64,000 nt of DNA from Gyrodactylus bullatarudis (Eukaryota > Platyhelminthes > Monogenea > Gyrodactylidea > Gyrodactylidae): NCBI GenBank assembly GCA_012064415.1, contig SSNU01000081.1, positions 62,001 to 126,000 of the forward strand. The letters run 5' to 3'. The notes under the pieces were generated by a model. The model made no database searches and was not told the origin of the DNA. It saw nothing but the letters and a program-made list of their open reading frames with translations. Each line of letters starts with the position of its first letter. Positions within the stretch are counted from its first letter, which is position 1. The position numbers and the translations under genes were made by a program. Below are positions 30,171 through 43,800 of the stretch, in pieces.

Positions 30171-33100
30171 TTATTTGAGTGATCAGAGTCAAAGTTAAGC
30201 TTAAAAATGTAAAGACATAAAATCCTCACTGCTAAAGTATCTCCCTCAGACATTAACTCACCTAGAAGATATCGTGTTTTTCTCCCTCATACTAGCCTGC
30301 ATGAACATAAAAAAATTACAGATTATAAAAAAAGGAATCAATCCCCTAGTGATCTGTAAACAATAATACTCTCAAGGGATTTCACACTTTACAACTATGA
30401 AATATATAATTGAATTTCCAGTGGATAATAATAGAGAACTAAACAGAAAAGACTTGATTGAGTTTGAATTTGCTTTGCTAAACACCTTTCCCATGTCTCA
30501 GAGATAAAAATAATCATGGTGGTAAGTTATAATAATGAAATTCATAGGCATTTATCCCAATTTAAAAGTTTTATAGCTGGACTCATTTAGTTTTTTTAGT
30601 TGTTATTATAATAATTATAATTATCTTCAGGGTTATTTTTGAGCTTAGCAAATTGTCTAACAATGAAAAAATCATATCTTTACCGCAAAAAATGAAGATT
30701 GAATTCATTTTTACCATAATGGTGTATTTTAATAAATTTTGCCCTAAATAAATTTGAACCCTTATGCAATAAGAAAAAAAATTTATTGTTTTAAATGGCT
30801 CTCAGAATAGAGGGAATAGCTGGCTAAAATAAGTCTTTTTTGGCTTTTTGTATGGAGATTCAGAATCACGAGAAACCTTGAAAAACCAAAAAAATTCTCT
30901 CTAGAAGATAAACTTGCCTTTTTGCCTTATCTTTTTTTTCTGCCTCCAGCATATTTTTTAAGCCCTTGGCTACCAAAGTTATTGAAATCTTATTTGTCAA
31001 TCGTATTTTAACCAATAAGAGAACTTGAGTTGACTTTCAAAGATTAATCGGTAAAACTTGGAAGAATTTTATTTAGGAGTGGAAGCTTGTGCTAACCAAT
31101 CATATTCGAGTGTATATTTCTATGTGCAAAACACGTAGAGCAATCAGTAAGCACACCACCTCAAATTTATCACATTTACATGCATAATTGGATACTATAA
31201 ACACTTGGATGAACGTTCAGGATTTCTTTGTTTATAAATTGTTTCAATTAATTAGTTTGATTAAAGGGATTATTTCTGCCTATTTTTAAAATCGTATACT
31301 AGAGTTTTATTTCAAAAAAAGTTCAATTAAATGTAATCTAAAATTGCTTAAATATTAAATAAACTGTCCAAATTATCATCTGCTAGTACCTGACGCAATC
31401 TGGGAGTATCTCTTAAACGAAAAGGATTAGAGAACAAATGGCTGAAAATCTTACTAGCTCCGAATAATAAATTGTTATGAAAATACTGAAAAATTTCAAC
31501 TATCCCAGCAATTCTTATCAGTTGCCTTTTTAGCTTAAACTAGGACCTTTTTTGATTGCCCTAGTTATAACTTATAAGTAAGGATATGGAAAACTAAACG
31601 CATATTTGAATGGGCGAATGCTTCTCAGATTAAAAAGTGTTTAAAAATTTTGAATTAAAATTAGGCTTCTATCCATAAAATATCTATTCTTATTCATTAC
31701 ATATTTTTTTATCAAGCTCTCTAGCTTTATAAACTTTATAAATTTTGAACCAAGTAGTTCTTCAGGGAGCTGTTCGGCATAGATTGACTATAACGTTAAT
31801 GATAATAAGAGGGATATCGTTGGTTAGAATTGATTGATTGGAGTTGAGAAGAAATCTGATTGGTTTAATGTTTTGATTGGACACAATGTTTGGACAAGGT
31901 TTTAAGTATCTTAAGCTTTTTGAAAAATCTCACACCAGAAGAAGAATACGACATGTATTCGAAATATTGTGTGAGTCTAAACTATTTTTGTCAAGGTAAT
32001 CTAAATGTTTTTTATTCTAATCTTAATTTTAATTTTCTTTCAAGTGATGAATTATAATATCAGAGTTATTACTCTAATAATTCTGATTACTATAACAATC
32101 ACTGTAATTTTTATAATCCTTATTCTTTAAGAAATACTACACCTTTCTCTCCCCTTTCTTTTTCTACAGAGAGAACAATACAAGCCAAAAGACAATAGTC
32201 AGGTATCAAGCGAACAATGTTATAGTCAATTTATAAACTTATGTTTATCTTTAGATTTTAGTATGAAAGTGAATTAGAATTATTTTGGGTTTTCTCGAGC
32301 AATATTTCTGTTTAAATTAATCATCAAGATGAGTTAATACTGAAAAAGATTGATTCTACACCCTTAAAATTCATCACACCTAAGAGGTATGGTTCCAGAC
32401 GGTCATATGAACATTAGAGATGGAACGAATTTTTACCTTTTATTAAATAAAAGTTTTCCGTGAAATTTCCACATATAAGTTTGATAACAATGATGATGTG
32501 TGAGATCTAAAATAAATGAAAATTCGTTCGCCATCCCATGCATAGTTGTGCATCGCCCATTTTCTCTAAATTCTCTTGTAGGCATAGTGGTATAACAAAA
32601 TTTAACAGAAATGACCTTAACATGATTCTAATACTATTTTCATTGAAAAAAAACACTTGAAGCTTTTTCAGCAAAAAAGATATTTGAAAACGTAGCAAAA
32701 ATTCATTGAAAATCTAGCGGCATTTTTAAAAAAGTCTGATCTTTAAACTTGAATATTATCACAGAAAAGCATTTTGATATTAAATCTTGAATAAAATACA
32801 GGTAAAAGCTCTGTCAAGTGAGACAACTTGTGAAAAATATCAATAGTATTTGAAATCCTTTTTACCCCAAATTTCGACCAATCAAATCAAAGTATTATTT
32901 TAGGTTTTTGCAAAGGTATGAAAAATCATGATCATTTTTTCCCCTATACTTCTCCCCCCTCCATCCCACAGAGGTGATTTCTTCCCTGCTTATGATATGC
33001 ATAGATATACGTTGGTATATTCATGACAAGACATGTCAATCTAAACTATCATCTAAATATCCTAACCTAGTCATATTTCAACGTAATCATGAGTGTGGGA

Positions 33101-33202
33101 TAGACATATTCAATTTTCTAGCAACAGTAGATCCATTTTATCTTAATTACAAATTACTGAATTACAAAAATATTAGTTTATAAAGAATTAATTTATTGAA
33201 AA
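30171..33202. other. Non-coding gap with one dispersed repeat
   Basis: No supported exon. Holds the repeat at 31735-32060, listed separately. The rest is AT-rich with short random reading frames. Confidence 0.4.
31735..32060 (+). repeat. Dispersed repeat, inverted copy at 59.09-59.43 kb
   Basis: About 320 bp match the reverse complement of 59090-59430 over blocks such as ACCAAGTAGTTCTTC, GCTGTTCGGCATA, AATCTGATTGGTTTAA and AATATTGTGTGAGTC. One frame in both reads LTPEEYD then YSKYC before a GTGAGT, so it may derive from a gene or transposase exon. Family unknown. Confidence 0.6.
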
Positions 33203-34524
33203 TCATAGACAGTAGAATTCTTTAACGAATTCCAGGTTCTCTATTATACTGACAGACCCTTTAAGTTTTCGAATCGATAAATAATTCTTAAGAAGCTCTA
33301 TATCAACTAATGTTGCTCGTCGCATTTCTTCAGTGTCACCATCCCTCTTAGGTATCAATACAGTTTCTTCCCAACACTTAATGATAGTGTCTGGACCGAT
33401 ATTATCCCATATATCGACTGCTATTCGAATACAGTCTCCTAAATTCATAACTCTGCTCATATCATTGACGAAGAAGCCTCGTTCGGATCGTACGGCTTCT
33501 AGACGCTTATTATACATAGCTTTGAATTTACGCACTATTCACGCGTCTATTGGTTGAAGAGCTGAGGTCGAGTTTTCTGGAAGATAGATAATCTGAGAAA
33601 GTTACAAATTTAAAAATAATTTTTATGTTCGGATCATTACCTTTATATTTCTTAAAGATTTTTAAAGTTCTTCTTTACAGTGTTTGAAGTGAGCACTACA
33701 TTGATCCATGAAAAGTAAAAATTTTCTATCTTCCAAACGTCTTTTTCTTCCCAGAGTTCGGTCCCATGCCATCAGATACTTCTTGAATGATTCCTTTGTC
33801 ATCCGAGCTGACTTATTGGATGAATATTTAATTCTTTTCAAGAGATGCTCTTGATTTTTAAAACTTCTTGGATTCTTGTTTTCACCAATTATCCATAGCT
33901 TTTTCTAGGAACCAGTAGCATTAACAGCGACAACAAGAGTGAATCCTTTTGAACCCTTTTTAGCAATAACTTTTGAATAATAGTTGAACATGTTCCAGCC
34001 AGCTTCGTCAATGTTCCATAGTTGCTTTGGCTGATAAACTTCAATAAGATTTGGAAAATATTCTAGAAAATTTGCAATTTTATCAGCAGGAGCATCCATT
34101 TTATCCCCACAAGTCTAGAAATTTTTAATTAATTAATTTTATTTTATATCCAATATAAAATACAACTCACAGCTCTCACCACCAATTTGTGACGAGTTTT
34201 AAAATTCTTATAGAACGTTTTACTTCCCCTGAATGTAGTCAATCCCATTGAAGTTGAAACTTCCTTGCCTATTGATTCTAAGTCGCCGTTGCTAATGTTA
34301 GAACAGAGTAACTGGTCAACCTTTTCCTTGATTGAGACAGATATTTCACTTTCACCGGAGGGCAATCTTGATTGTCTAAGTTTTGAGCCATTTGAGATAA
34401 GCGGCATCTTAGCAACGGTTTTATAGAGTGTACTCATGGAGCAGTCGAAAACTAAAGCCAAATAACGTGGTTCAATCCCATCATTGAATAGCGTTACTAG
34501 CTGAAATCTCTCTGGGATAGACAT
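33203..34524 (-). pseudogene. Tigger/pogo (DDE1) transposase pseudogene with two tiny introns
   Basis: A psq-like HTH (LVTLFNDGIEPRYLALVFD) is followed by a CENPB-type HTH (TFYKNFKTRHKLVVRA). The DDE1 domain starts QLWNIDEAGWNMF and continues KGSKGFTLVVAVNATG, FLLFMDQCSAHFKHC and LPENSTSALQPID. The typical DQG after the last motif is lost. Two GT-AG gaps, 34115-34170 (56 bp) and 33593-33640 (48 bp), keep the frame. Three in-frame stops (TAG 33905-33907, TAA 33662-33664, TGA 33539-33541) kill it. The C-terminal 110 codons past the last stop are open. Confidence 0.8.
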
Positions 34525-35689
34525 ATATGGAGTGAGATGCTAAGCAATTAAATTTATTCCTTACTTAAGTTTTGAAAAAACGCAAAAATCTATAAGAAAA
34601 ATTCTCGAATATTGGAAAATGGACTTTCCTGATCCAATCGATCAGGATTTTATCTCTCCAAAAACCAAGGATTTTCAAGTTGTTGATTATAACAAGAAGA
34701 AGATTGAAAATTCTCTCCTGATCAGTGTTTGAATAAAAATCTGATGGTAAGCTATAAACTTCCAACTTTCGTAAGATTTCAGAATTTCTTGATGGGAATC
34801 TTTTGTACAATTCATCAAAATTGAACTCTGATAGTCGATGTTCAATGTCTAATTTTCTATTAAAGAAAATGTCAAGAAGTCATAGTATTATCAATTGAGT
34901 AGGTTTTTAAAGTAGGTTGAACAATTTTTTGTGTCAAGCTCGCCAAGACTGACAGTTTTTCTTCAATCAACATAAACTATCAACAAGAACCTTTACGTCT
35001 ACTGTCAAAAGCCATATCCCAAATGACTCAGGTTAGACTCGTACATTATCAAGGAATAAATACATCTTAAATCTTTTCATTAAGACTCCTAGTCATCATC
35101 GGGACTCTCTCTTTTTTTGCTATCATAATCTACCTTTTTAATTAGATTATAAAAAAACCTTTTCCCCATACATATAAATATACATCATTGGGCATTGATG
35201 TTATTTTTTTTCAAATTCCCTAACATGACGTACAAGAAATGGAGAGGATACATTTCTTGTTAGCTCTCTTATACACTGGCCTATACTTCTTCTAAGCTTA
35301 TGAGAAATGACTTGCGTTCGTCTCTTCATGTTGTAATTCTGGGAACAGTTGTCCTTTTTCATTTATCTTACCTGCCCAGGAGTGCCTTTCTAATCTAACG
35401 ACAAGTTAAGTTCATTCCTAAATAAGACGGAGAGTTTTCTGTGTGTGTGTGTGTGTTAATCAAGGTAGACATGAGGCTCTAAAGTCATCAATTTTAATGG
35501 GATTTGAATTAAAAATATAAAACTTTTTCTTGAATACCATGATTTATGATAACTTAACTCGTGGAAATGTTAAGAGAAAGACGTATCTTTTTTATGTATT
35601 TTAAGAGCTATGAATTTAAGAAAATTCTCAATTTTTTCATGCTGCCGATTTCTACCTCGTTTAGCATTTGGAAATTACTTGAATATGAA

Positions 35690-35775
35690 TGAAATTTCGA
35701 AAACACCAAAAATCTCCAATAAATAGCAGCAGTGGAGGTCAGCTCACATAGGCCAAGGTAGTTGAAGATTATAAT
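35690..35775 (-). mobile_element. Penelope-like 3' tail fragment
   Basis: Contains CTCCAATAAATAGCAGCAG and GCTCACATAGGCCAAGGTA followed by TTGAAGATTATA, the same blocks as at 2880-2945 and 45440-45510. Short and 5'-truncated. Confidence 0.5.
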
Positions 35776-36272
35776 ATATTCTTATAATTAGAAGAATAGT
35801 TTATTTAAACACATAGGTTTGGTTTATCAAGCTTCATGTCTTTCCTGTCTGGTCACTGCTAGTCCTATTTTTTAAGAAGATCGTTCCCTCTAGTCGATAA
35901 CTTTCTAATCCTTCGACCTATGTACAAAATTGTATGTGACTCCACAGTCCCTTGGGAATTTATAAATCAGTTGAGTTTTCCTTTCAGTAAATCTTTATGA
36001 ATTAGGTTAAATAATATCTGAGTTTTGAACACAATTTTCAATTGTATTTCAATAATATAATGTTGGTTGATGAGATTTGTAAAATTTCTTCTTGAATCGT
36101 TGCTGAAACCATCTCCCTGAAGTTAAGTTTCATGAAGATTGTGGTTTTCTCAACTTCATCTGTGTTTTCAACGACTTCTCTATCAATTATTAAGTTAACA
36201 AGCTTGTCAAAATTTTCAAATTTAGAACGTTTTTTATTGTTTTATATTTATAATTTTAACTTGAATGTCGTT

Positions 36273-37536
36273 CTGGAAATAGTCTTCGAATATGCCGAAA
36301 CCAAGAAACTATTCATTTTTTAAGAGAATTGAAGACAGAAACATAAAAATAAGAAATCAAATTCAAGAATTAAAAATTTTGGAGATCTTTAAAATTGTGA
36401 GAAAAATCGAACTGGGCACAAGGACAAAAAGTTCCGTTTAGAGAAATCAAAAGACCGTTAGTTCACATTATTTCTTTACATAAAGTTGTAAAAATGACAT
36501 AAATCCTTTTGAAATGTTTTCATGAATTTTGATAGTCAAAAAACGTTTTAAATTTAAAAATTTTCACAATTTTGTTTATCTTATTCCAGAAGCATGGAAA
36601 GGTATTTTGAAGTGAAATTTGGTAGGATTACATATATTTAAATACTTGAAGATTAGTTTTTTCATATCGATAGGCGATTTAAGTAATTTTGCACAATTTC
36701 GTCCAAATCTAATACCCATTTCCCATTCAAAACTCAACTTTATTTTCTCTATTTCCTTGCTATCCTTCTCAACCTCTTTCTCAGGTCAATTACTAAACCA
36801 ACTTTATGGGAAATAGGACTAAAACTGGCAGAACTTTGAAGATGTTTCTTTGAATTGAACCATCTTCTTTTCTAAGAAGCTTAAAATATCATTAGATTAG
36901 TTTTCCATAGTAAACTTAATATTCGCATGAAAATAATTAGACTTCATCAAAATAAATGTCTCATCAACATATTTGATATGGACATAGAAAAGTAAATTTC
37001 TTGATTTAATTCTCCACTGATTATTTTAATTTTGGTATCACCAGATCAAAGGCATTTAAAACAGTTTCAAATAATAGAAATCAAAGAAAGTTTAGTCTTT
37101 CTAAATAAAAGATAAGATTTTTAAAAATCAACGCATGCTAATTGGAGAGCTCGTGTCCATAGGAAACTTGACAGGCTTATTTATTAATAACTTTCACGAA
37201 CAAATTCCAAGACGCATGATGAAAGGCGCATTCATATTTCAATTATCAAATCCCTCTTTTGTTTTCTTGGCAATAAAGTAATTATTTTTGTCTGGTTTTT
37301 TCTTCAAATAAAAAATAAAAATTAAAAAATAAACTCTTTCATTTATCCATCCGGAGAATTTTGAAATGGCTACAGTATTTATTCTATTCTTTTATTGTTA
37401 GAAAAATATTTTTCACGTTTTAACCTAGCTTGATGTTCAAAAATTTCATGATCTGGAAATAGTCATCGCATATGCCGAAACCAAGAAACTATTTATTTTT
37501 TAAGAGAATTGAAGACAAAAACATAAAAATAAGAAA
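36273..37536. repeat. 84-bp direct repeat pair, 1.18 kb apart
   Basis: 36273-36356 and 37453-37536 are nearly identical (CTGGAAATAGTC, then ATGCCGAAACCAAGAAACTA, then TAAGAGAATTGAAGAC). The stretch between has no obvious coding content. May be terminal repeats of an unknown element, or a local duplication. Confidence 0.6.
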
Positions 37537-38619
37537 ATTTCAGTGTCGAATACCCTTCAGTTCTACCCCCCCCCTCATGGCTCGAAAAAATGAACCCATC
37601 GAATTTATTTTGCATCACAGAAAATTTGAATCTTAAACCTGCTTAAAATAGTACATCGTTGAAAGGTGGATTTCCTCTTCCATCGTTTAAATTGAAAAAT
37701 TAACCCCTTCGATCCCAGAGGTCGTATACGACCTCTAAATCAACAGTTTTAGGCGATCGCTGCATTTTAACCGGTTCGAAGGGTTTCTGTCTAGTATGAC
37801 TAAATTTCAGAGTTGTTTTCACACAACTGAAAATTTTTAAAGAATCCATTTTGTCACTCTGATCTGAATATTTGCATGGTACTATAGGGGATTCTTTTCT
37901 GGAATAAAAATCATTTTTGATCCGTTCATAGTGCTTTCAGATTCCTTCTAATCTACCGACCACATTGGAAGCCTAATATTTATAAATTTAGACATATTAT
38001 CTAGGAACTATTCTATTCAGTTGAAAAAGATAAAATTTGGCCTGATTATTAACCAGTGGCATCAATTGCCTGTATTTGAATTATATTCCTATTTAATACA
38101 TCAACATAATCATTGAGTTTAAACTTCAATTTAAACAGCATCACGTGTTTATTGCTTCGATGTGTTCAGAATATCGCTAAATAACTACGAGTCTTAACAG
38201 GTAAGGTATCAATTTTATCAGAGGATGTTGACTATAATTATCATTTTTGTATATACAGTCTGTCATTGAATGAAAAGACGACATTTCTGCAACACAAACT
38301 TATCAATCTCCTTGGTGTTTGAAATTTCCTGAGTGGGAAATTTGAGCTGACTTGGTTGGTCCTGAAATCCAGTTAAACTTGTTACTATTAACAAGCTTCC
38401 CGGGATTCTTGAGACTATCAGATAATCTTGAAACCGAGTAACGAGATTAACTGGCTCTCACTAACCAAATAGAATTCAGGATAACTATTAGGCTGTTGTT
38501 TCAAGCGCGATGATTATGATGAAGTGGAAAGAATGATCGAAATAAGCTAAAGGCTGCATTATTCTAAAAGGACCAAAATATCTTTTTCGAACATTACACT
38601 CTCTAAAACTATCAAGCTT

Positions 38620-38900
38620 GAACTATCAAAAGAAATCTTGATCAATACCTAGCTTGACCGTGGCAGAGTTTCAGAAGTTAATCTAGTCTATTTCAAATAA
38701 AAATCCTCCGTATCATTAGTTTCACAGTTATGTTCTTATCCTAGCTATGGTGATAGTTGTAAAATTCTTTTTACAATGATTAACTCCCTGATCGTTCTTT
38801 CCACGTAAGAAGCACCTCAATCACACAGGAATTTATTAACTAATAGTCTTTTACTTTGACTTGAGTAGATGAATTTAATTGGACAATCTCTATGTTTTAA
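38620..38900 (-). pseudogene. Penelope-like GIY-YIG endonuclease remnant
   Basis: The minus strand reads NKFLCD, a stop, then GASYVERTIREL, clearly related to the CDCGASYIERTIRKL block at 45.7 kb. Frames break soon after. Much more decayed than the 45-kb copy. Confidence 0.5.
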
Positions 38901-39634
38901 ATACAATTTCAAAGTCTCTTGAATGTCATCCTAATATCTCGTTAAAATAACCTCAAAATCTTGAATGCTACAGTTTAACACCAATTTTGAGTGAGTTTTT
39001 AGTGAGAAAGTGAACTTGAACCCTATCACTGCCGTGAATTTTATAATATTTTGAAATTTAGAATTCTCGATACGGCTAATATCACAATAAAATAAAAGGA
39101 AAGCCATAAACACATTTGAGAAAAAGACCATGAATGTTGAGAGAATTGAGGTTTTATTTCCTTATTGATTGATTCTTTTTCAAGCGTGTTAAGTAATCTG
39201 GAATTGTTTAACTAAAAAAACAACATAAACTGTTAATAAACCTTACAAGTTTTATTCATCATTCAAACAAGTTCAAAATGAATGAATTATCTTAAGCATT
39301 ATTTCATAATTTTCCCTTTGTCTGATTTGTTTAATTCACCAAAACAATAGATGTTTGCAGAAAAAGTTGATTTGGAATAAAGATCAAAATTCGATGGAGA
39401 AATAATCGAATTCCCCTTCTCTTGAAGTCATTTCAGTTTAATCATCAGTGGGACTTACCTTTCATGTTAACAAATGAAAATTGTGGTCACAGGTTTTTGT
39501 AAAACTAGTAAATTCTCATCTTCTTGCCAATTTGGACTAGTCATTGATACTTGGGTAACTAGTAGGCATATTAGACAAGAGAAAAATGCGACTTCAATTT
39601 CGAAATTTTGGATATATTTTAGCTTGCATCTTAG

Positions 39635-39960
39635 TTGTATAACTTTTCATGTCCCATTGTTCCACCAAGGGGAACACAACTCTTACTCGAGCAATAATTT
39701 TAACTGAAAGATACCTAAAAAACTTTGTTTATTCCTCATTAGGAAGGAAATTTATTAAGCTACAAAATTATGTATAATTCATAAAGATAGCTTTTCACTG
39801 ATGCTAACCAGAGTTACTTGAAGAAGGGTGACTTTTTGAAAATATTGTTAAATATTTAGAACGCTTTCTTGAAAACCTATTTCCAATTTTAACCTCTATT
39901 ATCTTTGAAATGATAAGTCGGCTTACAAAATGGAATTCAGTTTCGGAATCAGCTTAATTA
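39635..39960 (+). mobile_element. TTAA-type MITE, piggyBac-like, degenerate end
   Basis: Begins AACTTTTCATGTCCCATTGT then TCCACCAAGGGGAACAC, and continues CGAGCAATAATTTTAACTGA like the 50886 copy. The flanking TTAA has decayed here. No ORF. Confidence 0.45.
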
Positions 39961-40865
39961 TTTTGGTTAGGCTGCAAAAAAAAATAATTTGGGACAAGTG
40001 ATAATAAAGAATTCATTTTGATTAATAATAAATTATTATAATTATTTAAATTGTAACTGTTAGAAATAGGTTCCATGATGATTCTGTCTTTTAAAGGGAT
40101 CTTATTTTATAGATTTTAGTTTATAATTCATTTTTAATAAATTGAGTTTATACATCATTGGGCGTAATACTCTTAATTTGAACGTGATTTTTTTAATTAT
40201 TCAAAATCTTATTGGAGAAGAAGAGAACACTTTATAGTTCACCGGAAGCCATTGCTTGCAGAACACTTCTACTTCTATTTCAGAATTCCTCAAATAATTT
40301 CCACTGTTTTTCAAAAGTTATCTTGATCAGCCGTATATTCATTGACATGGCATTACAATGTGAAAATATGACTAAAATCCAAATATTAATCTACTGGCTG
40401 AAGTACAATGGGTTTCTCACTCTTTATTTATCTCTATTTAGCTCTCTTGATTTTCATCAGTTTTTGATCAAATATTTGAATGTTTATTGAAGAAAAAGTT
40501 CATTCAAAAGTTGTCAACAAGATCTCACGATCTCCTTAATAAGGAACTTGTTTAACAATTCAGTTGGCTGCTAGGGATTACCCTCAATAAAATCACTTTT
40601 GACATCATATAAGAAAAAATAAAATAATCCATCCATTTCTCTAACAAACTTTTGCATATCGTATTACACAGCATGACCCCTCTGGTTTCTTCTCAATTTG
40701 TAAGGCCATTCTCAACTAGTCTATATACTCAAAGGTTAACTGAGAGCCAGTTAATTTCGTTACTCGGTTTCAAAATTATCTGATAGTCTCAAGAATCCCG
40801 GGAATCTTGTAACTGGATTTCAGGACCAACCAAGTCAGCCTAAATTTCCCACTCATCGAGAAAAA

Positions 40866-43800
40866 AATTATCAAGAGATTTATTTTATTGTTTCTTATTA
40901 CCTCAGACAATGTCCCCCTGACAGTTTTATGGTCATTTCCCTTTGATTCTCGAAAATTAATTACAACTGTGTGATATCAAAATTAAACCAACAGATTAAA
41001 ATTTAATTTTCTTAGTACACAGAGGTGTTTTTTCTTGTGGTTGACTTGTTGTTGCCATCTGTACATAAAAGTGCAGTAAAAGCATATACGTCGTACATGC
41101 ATAAAAATTGTTACAAAAAACAGAAACAGATACTGGAAACGAGTCATTTCCCTGAGATCATCACTCGGAATCATTTTTCATTCTTGAGTTTTTGTAATTT
41201 GAGATTCATTTAGAAATGTATTAATTACATTTGTTATTGATAATCAAAAATATTTACTCGATACGATACAGGAATGATCATTCTATCAAAAGTTATTATA
41301 CTCATAAAGACATCTTATCGAGTAAAGATTAATAACGAATGTAAAGCAAATTGATATCAAGTAGGCGCGGTGTTTACATTTTTTAAACTTTGAGTAGAAA
41401 TATTTTTATTGATTTTAAAGTGTGTGAAAAATCAAACTTTATTTATCTGGATCGACAATAGACGAGGAAAATAATTATCTTTCAACATTTTTTAAATAAA
41501 ATCCGTCATTTTGAACTGATTTTGGATCATCCTGATTTATAGGGTTCTTCAGATAATTCAGATTCGGATCCGTCTGAAAAAATCTGAAAAGGTACCGAAA
41601 ATAGAATTAAACAAGTATTAATTTTCGATAATCTTGTGATATACTTATGTATGTAACTTTTGTTTTTAATAAAGATATGTGAAACTTTTTACTCGAGTAA
41701 ATCAAGATTATAGCAGGTCATATAATTATTATTTGATCATATTCTATCTCGCTTATTATTCAACATAAAATTTTGAAACTTGGATCATCTTAAAGAGCAT
41801 AATTTTCTAATACTGATTGCATTTTGAAATGTTCAAATATCTTTCTTCTAACCAAAGATATTTAGATTTGAAAATGGTGTTTTTACTCATTTCTTAGGGT
41901 TAATAATAATAAGGGGCTTACATCATCAAACAAAGAGGGATAGAGAAGGAATGTGTGACTGACATACAAATAGGTACGCAAGACGCACCTTTTTGGACTT
42001 GAAAAAATTTTGGGGCAGGGAAAATTTTTCTACACTTAATCTACTCCATTACCAAAATGACATTTATGAAATTTAAATTCGAAATTTTTATTACTCTGAT
42101 ACTTCAAAATCCCATTTTCCCAAATTGATCGGAATTCTTTACTAGAATATGCAGTGGTGATTAAAAATACCTTAACCCTTTCGGGTCCGAGTCTATTTAA
42201 TGAGTTCGAAAGTTGAATATGAATACATATTCGGAATCAGAATGAATTATAGATGAAGGATAAAACCTTAAATCATCTGAAAACTTCTCAATACATTTTT
42301 CCTACTTTCAAGCGACCGCACAAGTAATTTTAGGATTTGCTCAATAAATAAGGTGAATTTAGTCAATTCTAATAAAATAACTTCTGGTCCAACTTTTTTC
42401 GGGAAGAAAGTTATACAAGTTATTTAATGGTGTGTATCTTTTATTAACCGCTGAAAATTTAGATTTTGATCGATCGTAGTAGAAAAATTCATTGAAAATA
42501 GATGGCGTTAATTCAAAAATCGGCATTTTCAATTTTGATTTGGAAAAATCTTTTATATCTTGCTCTAATATTTATAAATGTGTATAATTTATATCAATTC
42601 GAAAATTTTTTAGCTCAAAATTAGAAAAATATCTTGCTCAGTTAAATGGAAAGAATATTTAAATACCAATTAAAGAATAATTTTTTTGGGCTGCTGACCT
42701 GGAGTCATGCTGGAGTTAAGAACGAACGGAAGATTTGTTTTGGCGAATAAAGCTTTATTCTTGTCGATCCTCTTCAAACCAAACACGGACTATCGATATA
42801 TATTTATACATGAAATAATGTTGGGAGCATTTAGGTTTAGCCAATAGCATTTATTCACCAGGAGATAAAATAATTATGAAAGAAAAAAGAACCACTCTCA
42901 TTTTTTGGTAATTCAAATTTTACCACCCTATGTAGCCATATGGAACATGCCAAATGTATGATCTAGATTTTTTCATATGATCAACTTAGTCATAAGAAGA
43001 TTGAACTGTGAAATTTCGAAAGAAATCGCATCAAATTTATCGAGAATAGCTGTATAATTTAAGGTAAACAATTTTTTCGAAATTATTCATTCCTCTTGCA
43101 GATAGAAGGATGGCTTAATTAATCATCTCGTCAGAGATAAAGATCTCCCTAGTCAAAAACCTGTCTGCAGTTCCCTATTTCTGCCTTTTCATCTGCCTGC
43201 AGATTATTTCATTATTTTCTTTGGCTTAATAGAGAAAAGATGTGGTAATTATTATAGTCAAAACATTTTTTTCCATTTTTGTCAGTTCTTAGACATGAAA
43301 TTTCCTAGGAAAGTTGAAAAAGTTGCGTGACAATTGAATCCATCTTTCAAAAAAGTAGTTTACTAAGATAATTGGAAAATTTACTTAGTAAACACTCAAT
43401 TCTCCCTTGAGTATACAGAAAGAGAACAAGAGTGACTTTGAATCTTCTCATAAAAGTTGTTCGTTGTGCGACACCTTTAAAGGATGAATTATTCCTTTGA
43501 TATTTATTAAAATCAATAAAGTTGATCTCAAACTATTGCTCAAACTTGAAACTCAAAATGAGTAAAACTACTTACAAGTAGAAACATTAATTTTATTCAT
43601 TCTTTTGCAAAGCAGCTATCGGTTCTTAATAATGCTGAAAGTTGGCCGATGGAGTGGCTTCATCCTATCGACACAAAAGTCAATATTTAGGAATATGAGC
43701 AATATATTTAGTCAATATCACTGAAGAATTGAGAAATTTGTTATTTTCAAGAAGAAATGAAGCTAATAAATTTTAGTGCTGATAGGATAGATTTTTCGAT

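Larger units (their letters stand above)
34525..38320. other. Non-coding gap with scattered repeats
   Basis: Holds a Penelope-like tail (35690-35775), a (TG)8 run at 35441-35456, an 84-bp direct repeat (36273 and 37453), and a TTAACCCCTTCG piggyBac-like end near 37700. No exon supported. Confidence 0.4.
38321..40865. repeat. Inverted repeat pair, about 120-140 bp arms
   Basis: 38330-38465 and 40738-40858 are inverted copies (blocks TGACTTGGTTGGTCCTGAAA, CCCGGGATTCTTGAGACTAT and AACTGGCTCTCA). The left arm has an extra GTTACTATTAACAAGCTT. The interval contains a GIY-YIG remnant and a TTAA MITE. Together they may be a composite or foldback element. Confidence 0.65.

Noticed and set aside
35441..35456. 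(TG)8 tract as a regulatory element
   Set aside because: A short ordinary microsatellite with no context suggesting function.
42690..42800. Possible solo LTR with AATAAA and polypyrimidine stretch
   Set aside because: No second LTR, no clear TG...CA ends or target duplication found.
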